A DNA stretch of 64,000 nucleotides from Terriglobia bacterium. GTDB taxonomy: Bacteria > Acidobacteriota > Terriglobia > Terriglobales > Acidobacteriaceae. A program made the translations under genes and the position numbers. This document shows positions 9,032 to 19,026 of this stretch, one piece after another. The notes beneath the pieces were generated by a model. The model saw only the letters and a list, made by a program, of their open reading frames with translations. It did no database searches and was not told the DNA's origin. The stretch is taken from NCBI GenBank assembly GCA_020073165.1, contig JAIQFP010000020.1:1-64000 (forward strand), given 5' to 3'. How positions within the stretch are numbered: the first letter of the stretch is position 1; the number at the start of each line of letters is the position of its first letter.

Positions 9032-10453
9032 ATGAAAATCATGCATTGGCTGACCCTGGTGCTGGTGGCGGGTTCGTGGAATGCGGCACAGCTGCAATCC
9101 TCGCCGCGCGATGGCCAAGCGGACACTTCTTCGAATAATCCCACGCCGCTCATCAATCAGCCGCTGGTTCCCACTACGACTCGGCCGCATGGAGCGGACT
9201 TTACGCTGACAGTCAACGGGACGGGTTTCGTGTCGGGCGCGGTGGTGAACTGGAACGGCAGTCCCCGGACCACGACCTTCGTCAACGCCTCGCAACTGAC
9301 GGCGATAATTACCGCTGCGGATATCGCCAGGGTGGGCACGGCTTCGGTCACAGTAGTCAACCCCGTACCGGGTGGAGGCACATCCAACGCCGTGTTCTTT
9401 CCCATCACAGGGGCCACTGCTTCCGTAGCCTTCAGCCGTGTAGACTTTGCCGGCGGTGGATTCGTGAATTCGGTGATCACGGGAGACTTCAACGGGGATG
9501 GCCGGCTCGACTTGGCAACCGCCAACATAATCGGCTCGGTCTCCATTCTGCTGGGCAACGGGAAGGGAATGTTCCGTCCACACGTGGACTACACGGTACC
9601 CGCAGGAGCCCGTTTTCTGGTAAGCGGCGATTTCAACGAGGATGGAGAGACCGACCTCGCGGTCAGCAACACGCAAAGCCCCGGATTCGTTTCCATTCTG
9701 CCGGGAAACGGGAATGGCACATTCGGGACGGCGGTGAGCTACTCCACGGCGGGAGCCCCGTTTGAGGTGGCCGCTGCCGACCTCAACGGCGATGGGCATC
9801 TGGACCTGGTCACGGGCGATCAGTCAGCCAACACCGTCTCGGTCTTGCTGGGCAATGGCGACGGCACCTTCCAGTCTCACCTAGAGTACGCCGCAGGCAC
9901 GTCTCCGATCGCTGTCGGTATCGGCGATTTCAACGGGGACGGCGTGCTCGACCTGGCTGCGGCCAACGCCTTCGGCAACAATGTCTCCATTTTGCTCGGC
10001 AATGGTGACGGAAGCTTCCAGGGCCCGCAGAACTACGGCACGGGAATGCTACCGGACTCCATCGCGGTGGCCGACTTCAATGGCGACGGGAAGCTGGACC
10101 TGGCGGTTACCAATGACAACGACAACACCGTCTCTATTCTGTTGGGGAATGGCGATGGCAGCTTTGAACCGCAGATTACCTCCGCCACCGCGACCGGTCC
10201 CGCCTGGGTCAGGACAGCGGATATTAACGGCGACGGTAAACTCGACCTTGCCGTAGCCAATACTTCCTCCAATAGCGCGAGCGTGTTGCTGGGCAATGGC
10301 GACGGAACTTTCCGGCTGCGCGTCAGCCACCAGACGGGGAATGGTCCGTTCGGCATCGCTATCGGGGACTTCAACCGCGATGGCAGGCTGGACTTGGCGA
10401 CGTCTAATTTCTCGTCCAGCAATGTGTCTGTGCTCCTGCAGATCCAGCACTAG
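9032..10453 (+). CDS. secreted IPT/FG-GAP (VCBS) repeat protein
   Basis: 473 residues from ATG 9032, chosen over an upstream TTG because GGAGG sits 5 nt before it. The signal peptide is followed by an IPT/TIG-like segment (about residues 45-125: FTLTVNGTGFVSGAVVNWNG), then seven FG-GAP/VCBS repeats with the Ca-binding motif GDFNGDGRLDLA or close variants, spaced 50-57 residues apart. Such repeats form integrin-like beta-propellers. Extracellular binding protein of unknown ligand. Confidence 0.87.
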   Translation: MKIMHWLTLVLVAGSWNAAQLQSSPRDGQADTSSNNPTPLINQPLVPTTTRPHGADFTLTVNGTGFVSGAVVNWNGSPRTTTFVNASQLTAIITAADIARVGTASVTVVNPVPGGGTSNAVFFPITGATASVAFSRVDFAGGGFVNSVITGDFNGDGRLDLATANIIGSVSILLGNGKGMFRPHVDYTVPAGARFLVSGDFNEDGETDLAVSNTQSPGFVSILPGNGNGTFGTAVSYSTAGAPFEVAAADLNGDGHLDLVTGDQSANTVSVLLGNGDGTFQSHLEYAAGTSPIAVGIGDFNGDGVLDLAAANAFGNNVSILLGNGDGSFQGPQNYGTGMLPDSIAVADFNGDGKLDLAVTNDNDNTVSILLGNGDGSFEPQITSATATGPAWVRTADINGDGKLDLAVANTSSNSASVLLGNGDGTFRLRVSHQTGNGPFGIAIGDFNRDGRLDLATSNFSSSNVSVLLQIQH

Positions 10454-10486
10454 AACTGGTCGTCGAAGGTTGGGGAAAATCAGGGC

Positions 10487-11167
10487 CTAGCGCTGTCTTG
10501 GAAGAGCGGCCTCCGGGTCTGAGTGCAACCGGGAGAGTAGTACTCCGGCGATCACGAACCAGAGCGCCTGACCGACGAGGGCCATGCCGAACAGGTGCAC
10601 GTAGCGGTCCAGTTGGCCAGACAACAACGCGATTACAGTTGCCGCTCCCAAGACACAGCCGTAAATCCCGATGGCACGCGCGAGCGCTGCGCTCCTTACG
10701 ATGGACACCGACCACAGCAGAATCGCGACTGACGAAGCCGCTACGAACACGCGCACAAAGGCCTGATCCACCATGCCGTTGTAGTTGAACGTGATCCGCC
10801 ATCCCTGGCCCACGGTGCCGGTGGCTTCGTTGATTCGACCCGCCAGGCCGGGAGTGATCAAGCCGTCGAATACCACAGCGGTCATCATCGCGGCCATGGC
10901 GAATCCGTAAAGCACCAGTCCGGCAAATCCGAAGCGACTATCGGAATCACCACCGGAACCGAGGCGCTGCGACAGCCCGCATGCGCCCAAGAACCAGAGC
11001 GGCAAACAAGCCAGCGCCAGCGAATGGACCGCGATGAGCTTGCGCGCCTCAGCCTGGAACGTTTCCGGTGCGAACAGCCCTCGGCCAGACGGATGCAGGC
11101 TCAGGGTTATAATGACGCCGGCCGAACCGGCAATCAGGGCCAGCCCACTCAGTCGATCGTTGGTCAT
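10487..11167 (-). CDS. polytopic membrane protein of unknown function
   Basis: About 226 residues with six predicted helices (for example LSGLALIAGSAGVIITLSL, LVLYGFAMAAMMTAVVF, IYGCVLGAATVIALLSG). ATG 11167 is preferred because the first conserved-looking helix begins just after it; an in-frame start at 11281 would run across the divergent TetR promoter. It resembles uncharacterised acidobacterial integral membrane proteins. It lies divergent from a TetR regulator and is the obvious candidate target. Confidence 0.65.
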   Translation of the reverse strand: MTNDRLSGLALIAGSAGVIITLSLHPSGRGLFAPETFQAEARKLIAVHSLALACLPLWFLGACGLSQRLGSGGDSDSRFGFAGLVLYGFAMAAMMTAVVFDGLITPGLAGRINEATGTVGQGWRITFNYNGMVDQAFVRVFVAASSVAILLWSVSIVRSAALARAIGIYGCVLGAATVIALLSGQLDRYVHLFGMALVGQALWFVIAGVLLSRLHSDPEAALPRQR

Positions 11168-11250
11168 ATCTATCGCACTCTGGGCATCAGACTCGACGCC
11201 GTCAAGTAGCGTTAGCAGGAAAGCGCAGATACCGGACAAAGAGGGAAGGA

Positions 11251-11865
11251 ATGTCCAGAAACGCAGTAAGAGCGTCGCCAAAGGCGGTGAAGAAAACAGA
11301 CCGCCGGGTTCGCCGCACCCGCGACGCGCTGGGCGACGCGCTGGTCGAGTTGATGCACGAGAAGCCGTTCGCGCAGATCACGGTGCAGCACGTGCTCGAT
11401 CGCGCCGGAGTGAGCCGTTCGACCTTCTACACCCACTACCGCGACAAGGACGACCTGTTTCTCAGCGATGTGGAAGATTTCCTGGAGCAGATGGCGAGCC
11501 TGTTGTCGCGCCGGGGTGAAGTCTCGAATCGCATCGCTCCGGTGCGCGAGCTGTTTGCTCACGTCGCCGATTGGCGGGAGTTCCACGGAGTGCTGGTTAA
11601 AGCCGGCAAGATCCACGATTTTCTGGAGCTGGGTCAGGGGTACTTCGCTCGCGCCATCGAGCAGCGGCTGTCTGAATTGCCGCTCGGGCGCGGGCTTGCA
11701 CCCACGAACCGCGCGGCCGTGGCACAAATGCACGCGGGTGCTCTGCTATCGCTGCTGATGTGGTGGCTCAACCAGGGGACGCCAGGGTCAGCAGCGGAAA
11801 TGGACGCCTTCTACCATGAGAGAGTCTGGAGCGGAATAGGGCGTGCGGCTCGCGACCGGATGTAA
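11251..11865 (+). CDS. TetR/AcrR-family transcriptional regulator
   Basis: 204 residues. The N-terminal HTH is clear (RRTRDALGDALVELMHEKPF, ITVQHVLDRAGVSRSTFYTHY), followed by an all-helical ligand-binding domain. The ATG has a close purine-rich ribosome binding site (GAGGGAAGGA). It is divergent from the membrane protein gene with about 83 bp between starts, the standard layout for TetR control of a neighbour. No unambiguous operator palindrome was found in the gap. Confidence 0.88.
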   Translation: MSRNAVRASPKAVKKTDRRVRRTRDALGDALVELMHEKPFAQITVQHVLDRAGVSRSTFYTHYRDKDDLFLSDVEDFLEQMASLLSRRGEVSNRIAPVRELFAHVADWREFHGVLVKAGKIHDFLELGQGYFARAIEQRLSELPLGRGLAPTNRAAVAQMHAGALLSLLMWWLNQGTPGSAAEMDAFYHERVWSGIGRAARDRM

Positions 11866-11971
11866 TCGCTGAGGAGGCGCCGTGGCCGTTTGTCCAGTTC
11901 ACTGCAGGTGTAAACTCGCTGACCAAGACTGTGTCAGCCCTGGGATATCTCATGCCTCGCGAGGACACGCT

Positions 11972-12637
11972 ATGAAACGCATCTCAGCTTGGGTAAGCGT
12001 ATTTATGTTCTTGGGGGTGCTGCTGGGGTGTTCCAAGAAGTCTCAGAGTACGGGTCGAGCCAATAGCGAAAGCAAAATCGCGAGAGCAGGGGCCAGCCAT
12101 GCAAGTGGGTCCGAACCGGCATCTCTGCCGGCTGGCAATCGAACGGGGATATTCATCAACGGCCGTGAACTCAGTGCTGATCAGACCATGGCTCTGGCAG
12201 CTACTTATCACTACGCCCCACCCGCCGGACGTTACTGGTACGACGCATTGAGCGGTGCCTGGGGCGTTGAGGGACGCGAAACCCTGGGCTTCATCCTGCC
12301 GGGCTACGATTTCGGGCCGCTCGCGGCTAATGCGTCAGCCGGGAACACGGGTGTGTTCATTAATGGACGCGAGATCAACATGGTCGAGGCCGCCAGCTTG
12401 CAACGTACCTTCGGCGCAGTTTACCAGGGCCACTGGTGGCTGGATGGAAGAACCGGCAACTTTGGAGTCGAGGGCAATCCGATGCCGGTCGGGAACATCA
12501 TCGCTGCCATGCGCGCCCGAAGCGGCGGAAGCAACGGGGACAACTTCTGGTCCAGCGCGACGGCACGCGGCAATTCCAGCGGAGGATGCTCCTATGTGAG
12601 CGTGGACGGGGCGACTGCCACGAGTGGCTGCGACTGA
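11972..12637 (+). CDS. lipoprotein with internal duplication, function unknown
   Basis: 221 residues from ATG 11972, with GAGG 8 nt upstream. A type II signal peptide ends in the lipobox LLGC-S. The mature part holds two copies of a roughly 70-residue unit, each opening with TGIFINGREL or TGVFINGREI, passing through an aromatic stretch (GRYWYDALSG or GHWWLDGRTG) and ending in GVEG. The C-terminus is Ser/Gly-rich. No catalytic motif recognised. The repeated Gly/Trp pattern suggests a small beta fold that binds peptide or glycan, which is speculative. Confidence 0.75.
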   Translation: MKRISAWVSVFMFLGVLLGCSKKSQSTGRANSESKIARAGASHASGSEPASLPAGNRTGIFINGRELSADQTMALAATYHYAPPAGRYWYDALSGAWGVEGRETLGFILPGYDFGPLAANASAGNTGVFINGREINMVEAASLQRTFGAVYQGHWWLDGRTGNFGVEGNPMPVGNIIAAMRARSGGSNGDNFWSSATARGNSSGGCSYVSVDGATATSGCD

Positions 12638-12703
12638 AGAGTCTCTGTTCCCCTGCGAAGACTGCGGGCAAGAGCACCGCACGATCTTTACTGGCCTCTG
12701 TTC

Positions 12704-12709
12704 TATAAT
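12704..12709 (+). promoter_or_regulatory. -10 box 6 nt before GTG start: candidate leaderless promoter
   Basis: A perfect TATAAT ends 6 nt before GTG 12716. There is no ribosome binding site between box and start codon, so the message probably begins at the start codon. Confidence 0.5.
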
Positions 12710-12715
12710 CCCGGC

Positions 12716-14041
12716 GTGCCAATCACACGTCGCAGACTGCTCGCAGCCTTGGCCGCCGCTGGCGTCACATCTTTCGTTTCGGATCCCGGTTTCGCTGACA
12801 ACGATCCCTCCGACTTGCGGGTTGATGCCGCTCGTCTGCAACAAAGCCTGGAGGGGCTGAGTGTCTACGGACGCCCCGTGGGCGGCACGTTCGCCGATGG
12901 CGTCAGCCGCGTGGCCTATTCGGATGCCGATGTCGCCGGCCGCAAGTACGCTATGGAGTTGATGCGAGCGGCCAGGCTGGAGCCGCGCATCGACACGGCC
13001 GGGAACATCCTTGGCTGGCGCGAGGGCAGCGACCGCTCCCTTAAGCCGATTCTTTTCGGCTCGCACATCGACTCGGTACCGAGTGGCGGCAACTTTGACG
13101 GTGACCTGGGTTCCCTGTCCGCCATCGAAATCGTGCGCACACTTAGAGAACGCGGCATTACCACCCGGCATCCCCTGCAGATCGTCATCTGGTCAAATGA
13201 GGAGGCCCTGACCATGGGTAGTCGCGCTGCGGCGGGCGATCTGCAAACCGCGGACCTGGCGCGGGTGTACAACGGCATCCCACTGGCCGATAACTTGCGC
13301 AAGATTGGCGGAGACCCGGCACGGTTGGCCGAAGCGCGAATGGCCCCGGGTTCCATGCACTGCTATCTGGAGTTGCACATCGAACAGGGAGGCACCCTCG
13401 ACAAGGCCGGCATCCCCATAGGCGTGGTAGAGGGCATCGTCAGCATTGACGAGTACGAGGTCGAGATTCACGGATTCGCCAACCATGCCGGAACCACGCC
13501 CATGCCCGAGCGCCGCAACGCGCTCCTAGCCGCGGCCAAACTGATTGAAGCAGTGCAGGAGATCGTCACCCGCGAGCCCGGACGCCAGGTCGGCACCGTG
13601 GGCCATCTGGAAGTGCTTCCCAACGCCCGCAATGTCGTGCCCGGGGTGGTGAAGCATTCCATCGAACTGCGCGACCTCTCGCCCGAGAAGATTGCCCGGC
13701 TGGGGGACGAAATTCAGAAACGGGCCCAGGGAATCGCGCAACAGACCAAAACCGACATCTTGATGAAAAAAGTCGAGCACGACGCGCCGGCCGTGGCCAC
13801 GCCCGCGATCCAGTCACAAATCGAAGCCGCCGCGGCCGGCCTGGGTCTGAAAACCATGCGTCTGCCCAGCGGCGCCGGCCACGACGCGCAGGTAGTGGCA
13901 AAACTCGGGCCCATGGGCATGATCTTCGTCCCCAGCGTAGACGGCATCAGCCATTCGCCGAAAGAGTTCACCCGCTGGCAGGATTGCGCCAACGGGGCGA
14001 ATGTGTTGTTGCACACCATCCTGGGGATGGATCGGAGCTGA
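12716..14041 (+). CDS. Zn-dependent hydantoinase/carbamoylase-family amidase, Tat-exported
   Basis: 441 residues. The N-terminus carries a twin-arginine-like signal (TRRRLLAALAAAGV). The rest matches the M20-type amidase group of N-carbamoyl-L-amino-acid hydrolase and allantoate amidohydrolase: GSHIDSVPSGGNFDGDLG (metal ligands H and D), SNEE, HIEQGGTLDKAG, FANHAGTTPMPERRNA, and a late SGAGHDAQ. Substrate cannot be fixed from sequence; beta-ureidopropionate, allantoate and N-carbamoyl amino acids are all possible. No other purine or pyrimidine catabolic gene is nearby. An exported member of this family is less common. Confidence 0.85.
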   Translation: MPITRRRLLAALAAAGVTSFVSDPGFADNDPSDLRVDAARLQQSLEGLSVYGRPVGGTFADGVSRVAYSDADVAGRKYAMELMRAARLEPRIDTAGNILGWREGSDRSLKPILFGSHIDSVPSGGNFDGDLGSLSAIEIVRTLRERGITTRHPLQIVIWSNEEALTMGSRAAAGDLQTADLARVYNGIPLADNLRKIGGDPARLAEARMAPGSMHCYLELHIEQGGTLDKAGIPIGVVEGIVSIDEYEVEIHGFANHAGTTPMPERRNALLAAAKLIEAVQEIVTREPGRQVGTVGHLEVLPNARNVVPGVVKHSIELRDLSPEKIARLGDEIQKRAQGIAQQTKTDILMKKVEHDAPAVATPAIQSQIEAAAAGLGLKTMRLPSGAGHDAQVVAKLGPMGMIFVPSVDGISHSPKEFTRWQDCANGANVLLHTILGMDRS

Positions 14042-14054
14042 GGATCCCGAATCC

Positions 14055-14450
14055 TCACCTCGCGGGCTTTGCTGCCGCACCTCGGGGCGTAAGAAGCGCA
14101 AGGACGGCAGCTATGGCAAATAGCGCCAGGACGTCTCCCCAAAGATGTCCCATGTGCTCAGAGTTCGCCAAAGACTGTACTGCCATAATTCCGGCGTGCA
14201 CAACGCTGGACCACACCGTGAACCAGATGAGGCTCAGGTGTGCGAGCGGGTTACGGCTGGCAACCAACAGAAATATCCCCAGCGTCGCGTAAACGCCCAG
14301 AATCATCTGGAGATAGTGTGGGGTGGGGCCGGTGTGCCACGACCAGCCGGAAGGCCAGAGAATGGTGAGCGGGTAGATCCCGAAGATGAAGATCAGACCC
14401 ACCAGCATCAGCGCAATACGCAAGTACTTGGTGCGATCGAGTTCGGCCAT
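14055..14450 (-). CDS. small integral membrane protein, DUF6632-like
   Basis: 131 residues with four helices (LRIALMLVGLIFIFGIYPL, MILGVYATLGIFLLVASR, LIWFTVWSSVVHAGIMAVQ, LALFAIAAVLALL). The SVVHAGIM and GDVLAL patterns resemble DUF6632 proteins, recognised from memory. It lies 18 bp downstream of the AhpD-like gene on the same strand and probably shares its transcript. Function unknown. Confidence 0.7.
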   Translation of the reverse strand: MAELDRTKYLRIALMLVGLIFIFGIYPLTILWPSGWSWHTGPTPHYLQMILGVYATLGIFLLVASRNPLAHLSLIWFTVWSSVVHAGIMAVQSLANSEHMGHLWGDVLALFAIAAVLALLTPRGAAAKPAR

Positions 14451-14468
14451 GGTTTTCCTCCTTCAGCT

Positions 14469-14801
14469 TCAGATTTGGTCGTAGAACTTCAGCGCCATAG
14501 CGCCGTGGGTTGCCGCTCCTCCGGCACGCAGGGCGGCGGCGAGCAGAGAGCTTTCGGTGATTTCCTCGCGGGACGCGCCTGCGGCTTTCGCGGCTTTTGT
14601 ATGCACTTCTATGCAATAGGGGCACTGGGTCGTGCAAGCCACCGCCAAGGCGATGAGCTCGCGGTATTTTCTGGGGATGGCGCCCTCGTCCCGGCCAACG
14701 ATCTTGTCCAGGTTGAGCCATGCGTTGAATTCTGTGGGCGCGAGTTTCCCCATCTCCTTCAGAAACCGAAGGTCCCCGACATCATGGTAATGTTCGCTCA
14801 T
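14469..14801 (-). CDS. carboxymuconolactone decarboxylase / AhpD-like protein
   Basis: 110 residues. The core CTTQCPYCIEVHTKAAKAAG contains the CxxC plus His signature of the AhpD subgroup. These are redox-active thiol proteins rather than true carboxymuconolactone decarboxylases. The gene heads a two-gene unit with a DUF6632-like membrane protein and diverges from a GlxA-type regulator, suggesting that regulator controls it, perhaps in response to an electrophile or oxidant (inference). Confidence 0.87.
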   Translation of the reverse strand: MSEHYHDVGDLRFLKEMGKLAPTEFNAWLNLDKIVGRDEGAIPRKYRELIALAVACTTQCPYCIEVHTKAAKAAGASREEITESSLLAAALRAGGAATHGAMALKFYDQI

Positions 14802-14950
14802 TTACCCCTCCTATGCGGCCAGTGGTTTGTTGAGCAATTTGCCTGCGATGTACCGAGAGTAACGGCTGGAGGGACTTGCAACAAGATGGCAGATATGCCA
14901 TTGTACATAGGTTATTACGCCATAAGCGGCGCCAGTCCCGGAGGATGTAT

Positions 14951-15925
14951 ATGACAGAGGTCACGATCCTGTTTCTCGACGACACGTTCTCTTCCACCGC
15001 CATCGGTCCGATGGAGGTCTTCCGCCATGCCGGAACGTTGTGGAACATTCTCACGGGAACGAAGCCGGTTCCTCGCTTTCGAGTTACTACGGCCTCGGCG
15101 GATGGACGCGCAGTCCGCTGTGACGGGCCGATTTACATCAAACCGGACGTGGCGCTCACAGCCATCCGCAAGACTGACCTCATCTTCATCCCAACTACCG
15201 GTCTCAGCATTGAAGACGTGGTCGAGCGCAACGAGCCGGTTGTGCCCTGGCTGCGGCGCTGGCACAAGCGCGGTGCTGCCATCGCCAGTGTGTGCTCGGG
15301 CGTAGGTCTGATTGCAGCCACCGGCATGCTTGACGGCAAACGTGCCACCACACACTGGGCCCTGGCCGAGCGGTTCCGCGAGAAATATCCCAGGGTGAAG
15401 TGGATGCCGGAGTTGATGGTGACCGAGGACCGCGGCTTTTACTGCGGCGGTGGCGTGCACGCGGCGCTCGATCTCAGCCTGTATCTGGTGGAGAAATTCT
15501 GCGGCCATGAGATTGCCATGCAAAGCGCCAAGGCGCTGCTCATCGAGACGCCCCGGGCCTGGCAGGCCGGGTTCGCCATTGTCCCGTTAAAGACCGACCA
15601 TAGCGATGATTCGATCTCCAACGCGCAGGAGTGGCTGCACCAGAATTTTCACCAGACCTTCCCGCTCGAGGCCCCAGCCCGGCGCGTGGGCATGAGCCTG
15701 CGTAATTTCGTTCGCCGCTTCAAGCAAGCTACCGGAGACAGCCCCTTGATCTATTTGCAGAAGCTGCGGATCGCCGCTGCCAAGCGCCTGCTGGAGGGCA
15801 ATCACCGCACCATGCAGGAGATCAGTGACGCGGTGGGCTATCAGGATGTGGCCTTCTTCCGCAGCCTATTTCAGCGGCACACTGGCGTGTCGCCGAGCGC
15901 TTATCGAGAGAGGTTTGGGGTGTAG
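14951..15925 (+). CDS. GlxA-family transcriptional regulator (DJ-1/PfpI-like plus AraC HTH)
   Basis: 324 residues from ATG 14951, selected because GGAGG lies 6 nt upstream. Residues about 1-200 form a class I glutamine amidotransferase-like domain with IASVCSGVGLIAATG (Cys elbow) and an HW pair in TTHWALAERF. Residues about 225-320 are an AraC HTH (MSLRNFVRRFKQATGDSP; MQEISDAVGYQDVAFFRSLF; GVSPSAYRERF). Divergent from the AhpD-like/DUF6632 pair with a 149-bp shared control region. Confidence 0.9.
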   Translation: MTEVTILFLDDTFSSTAIGPMEVFRHAGTLWNILTGTKPVPRFRVTTASADGRAVRCDGPIYIKPDVALTAIRKTDLIFIPTTGLSIEDVVERNEPVVPWLRRWHKRGAAIASVCSGVGLIAATGMLDGKRATTHWALAERFREKYPRVKWMPELMVTEDRGFYCGGGVHAALDLSLYLVEKFCGHEIAMQSAKALLIETPRAWQAGFAIVPLKTDHSDDSISNAQEWLHQNFHQTFPLEAPARRVGMSLRNFVRRFKQATGDSPLIYLQKLRIAAAKRLLEGNHRTMQEISDAVGYQDVAFFRSLFQRHTGVSPSAYRERFGV

Positions 15926-15980
15926 GCTGCGCCGGCAACCATCGGGCCATGCAGAGGTTGCACCAGGGGCAAGGACTGGT

Positions 15981-17390
<1,410 letters not shown>

Positions 17391-17452
17391 AACCCGCTCC
17401 TGATCAGTGCCTCGAGGATAAGAGCAACTGGAAATTATAACGCCTTGTCCTA

Positions 17453-17481
17453 TTGACTTTCCGCGGCAGGCGTAGCAGAAT
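17453..17481 (+). promoter_or_regulatory. sigma70-type promoter for di-heme oxidoreductase gene
   Basis: TTGACT, a 17-nt spacer, then CAGAAT: the best -35/-10 pair noticed in the window. It leaves a leader of about 65 nt with a GGAGG ribosome binding site before TTG 17553. Confidence 0.5.
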
Positions 17482-17552
17482 CCGCGGCTGCAGTTCCGTT
17501 CCCTGGGGTTCCCCGGCCGTTTTACAGTTTTTTCCGCTTACTGGAGGATGCC

Positions 17553-18800
17553 TTGAACACTCCATGCTGGACGATGCCGCGCCGAATTCTCCTGATATTG
17601 GCAGTCGCCGCCCTTCTGACCGGCGGGTACTGGCTGCTGCAAGAGGTGGGCCCGCCAACAGTGCGGGCAGGTACTAGCCTGGGAGGACCACTACCCGGAC
17701 TCACGCCGTTCGAGTTGAAGTTGTTCGACAAGGGTGCGGCGACATTCGACCACATATGGACACGGCGGCAAGGCCTGGGGCCGGCCTATCTCGAACCGGC
17801 GTGCAACATTTGCCACAGCACTCCGGTCTCGGGCGGAAATTCCACCATACAGGTCACCTTCTTCGGGACTCTGAATTCGGATGGCAGTTTCAACTCGCTG
17901 CTGAACGAAGGCGGTGAGGTCCTGCAGCAGGTTTTGCAGTTTCCTCCGCCGTGCAACCTTGGCGGGAACGAGGTCCTTCCCCCCGACGCAACTATCGTCG
18001 CCAGCCATCAAAGTCCCCAAACTTTTGGCATGGGACTGATCGACAACATTCCCGATGCCTCGATTCTAGCCAACGCGATTGACAAGGGCATGGAGGTCCA
18101 TGGTGTCGCGAACATCGTCTTGGACGAGAACGGGAACCAGCGGGTGGGTCATTTTGGGTACAAAGCGCAGCTTGCCGACCTGTTGCAGACGACCGCAATC
18201 GACTTGCAGAGCTTCATTGGGATCACCAATCCGATTTCCCCCACAGAGGATCGCCCCAACGGCAAAGTCATTCCCCCTGGCTGCCGGACCGTCCGCGAGC
18301 CCAATGACGACGGCACCCGGATGATCGAAGATTTTCACTTCCAGGTCTACCTCGCTCCCAATGCGCCCGGCGTCGGCAACGCTAACGGCCAGGCGCTGTT
18401 CACGTCCATCGGGTGCGCGCTGTGCCATCTGCCCACATACACCACTGCTTCCAGCGTCATCATTCCGGTAGTCTGGCAGGGACGTAGTATCGAAAGCAAG
18501 GCGCTGGAAAACCAGCCGGTCAACTTGTACTCCGACCTGCTGCTGCATGACATGGGCGGCGTACTGGCGGACGGGCTGGTGGAAGGCCTGGCTACGGGGA
18601 GCGATTTTCGGACCACGCCGCTCTGGGGACTCTCCACCCGTCTCGCCAGTGGCGACGGCATTCTTCATGATGGCCGGGCGAAGGATGTGGCCGCCGCCAT
18701 CGCGGCTCATGGTGGTGAGGCTGCGACCGTCGTCGGCAATTTTAACGCGCTCTCGCCGCAGGACCAGGCTGACCTGATTGCGTTCGTCAGCTCGCTGTAA
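17553..18800 (+). CDS. di-heme oxidoreductase family cytochrome (DHOR-like), paralogue 1
   Basis: 415 residues starting at TTG behind GGAGG. An N-terminal hydrophobic segment (ILLILAVAALLTGGYWLL) is a signal or anchor. Two c-type heme sites are visible: CNICH at 84-88 and CALCH at 288-292. LHDMGG, FRTTPLWGLS and LHDGRAKDVAAAI match the DHOR family (putative di-heme peroxidases, formerly DUF1111). Periplasmic electron transfer is expected; the substrate is unknown. A second paralogue lies at 61402. Confidence 0.88.
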   Translation: MNTPCWTMPRRILLILAVAALLTGGYWLLQEVGPPTVRAGTSLGGPLPGLTPFELKLFDKGAATFDHIWTRRQGLGPAYLEPACNICHSTPVSGGNSTIQVTFFGTLNSDGSFNSLLNEGGEVLQQVLQFPPPCNLGGNEVLPPDATIVASHQSPQTFGMGLIDNIPDASILANAIDKGMEVHGVANIVLDENGNQRVGHFGYKAQLADLLQTTAIDLQSFIGITNPISPTEDRPNGKVIPPGCRTVREPNDDGTRMIEDFHFQVYLAPNAPGVGNANGQALFTSIGCALCHLPTYTTASSVIIPVVWQGRSIESKALENQPVNLYSDLLLHDMGGVLADGLVEGLATGSDFRTTPLWGLSTRLASGDGILHDGRAKDVAAAIAAHGGEAATVVGNFNALSPQDQADLIAFVSSL

Positions 18801-19026
18801 ACCTGGGCTGCGGACAGGCGGTGTAGCATGGCCGTAGTCCCGAAACGGGAGATCACTGACTGCAAGCCAACAACGACTCTTTGCCTAGCACCCGCGCAGA
18901 CTTACGCTCTTGACTGGGGCGCCAGCGGGATTGGTCAGCTCCTGCATGCTAGAATCCGTTTTTCTTAGGCTGGTGGCGGGCTGACTCCTCCGGCTATCCT
19001 ATTTCTTTCATTCCTCGAGGCACCTC
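18801..19026. other. 226-bp gap upstream of YpdA with candidate promoter
   Basis: No reading frame supported. An extended -10 (TGC TAGAAT) at 18947-18955 would give a 70-nt leader for the YpdA gene. A short TCCCG/CGGGA hairpin lies near 18838-18851. Confidence 0.35.

Noticed and set aside
14469-14801. True 4-carboxymuconolactone decarboxylase
   Set aside because: The CxxC-His signature marks the AhpD-like thiol branch and no aromatic catabolic genes are nearby.
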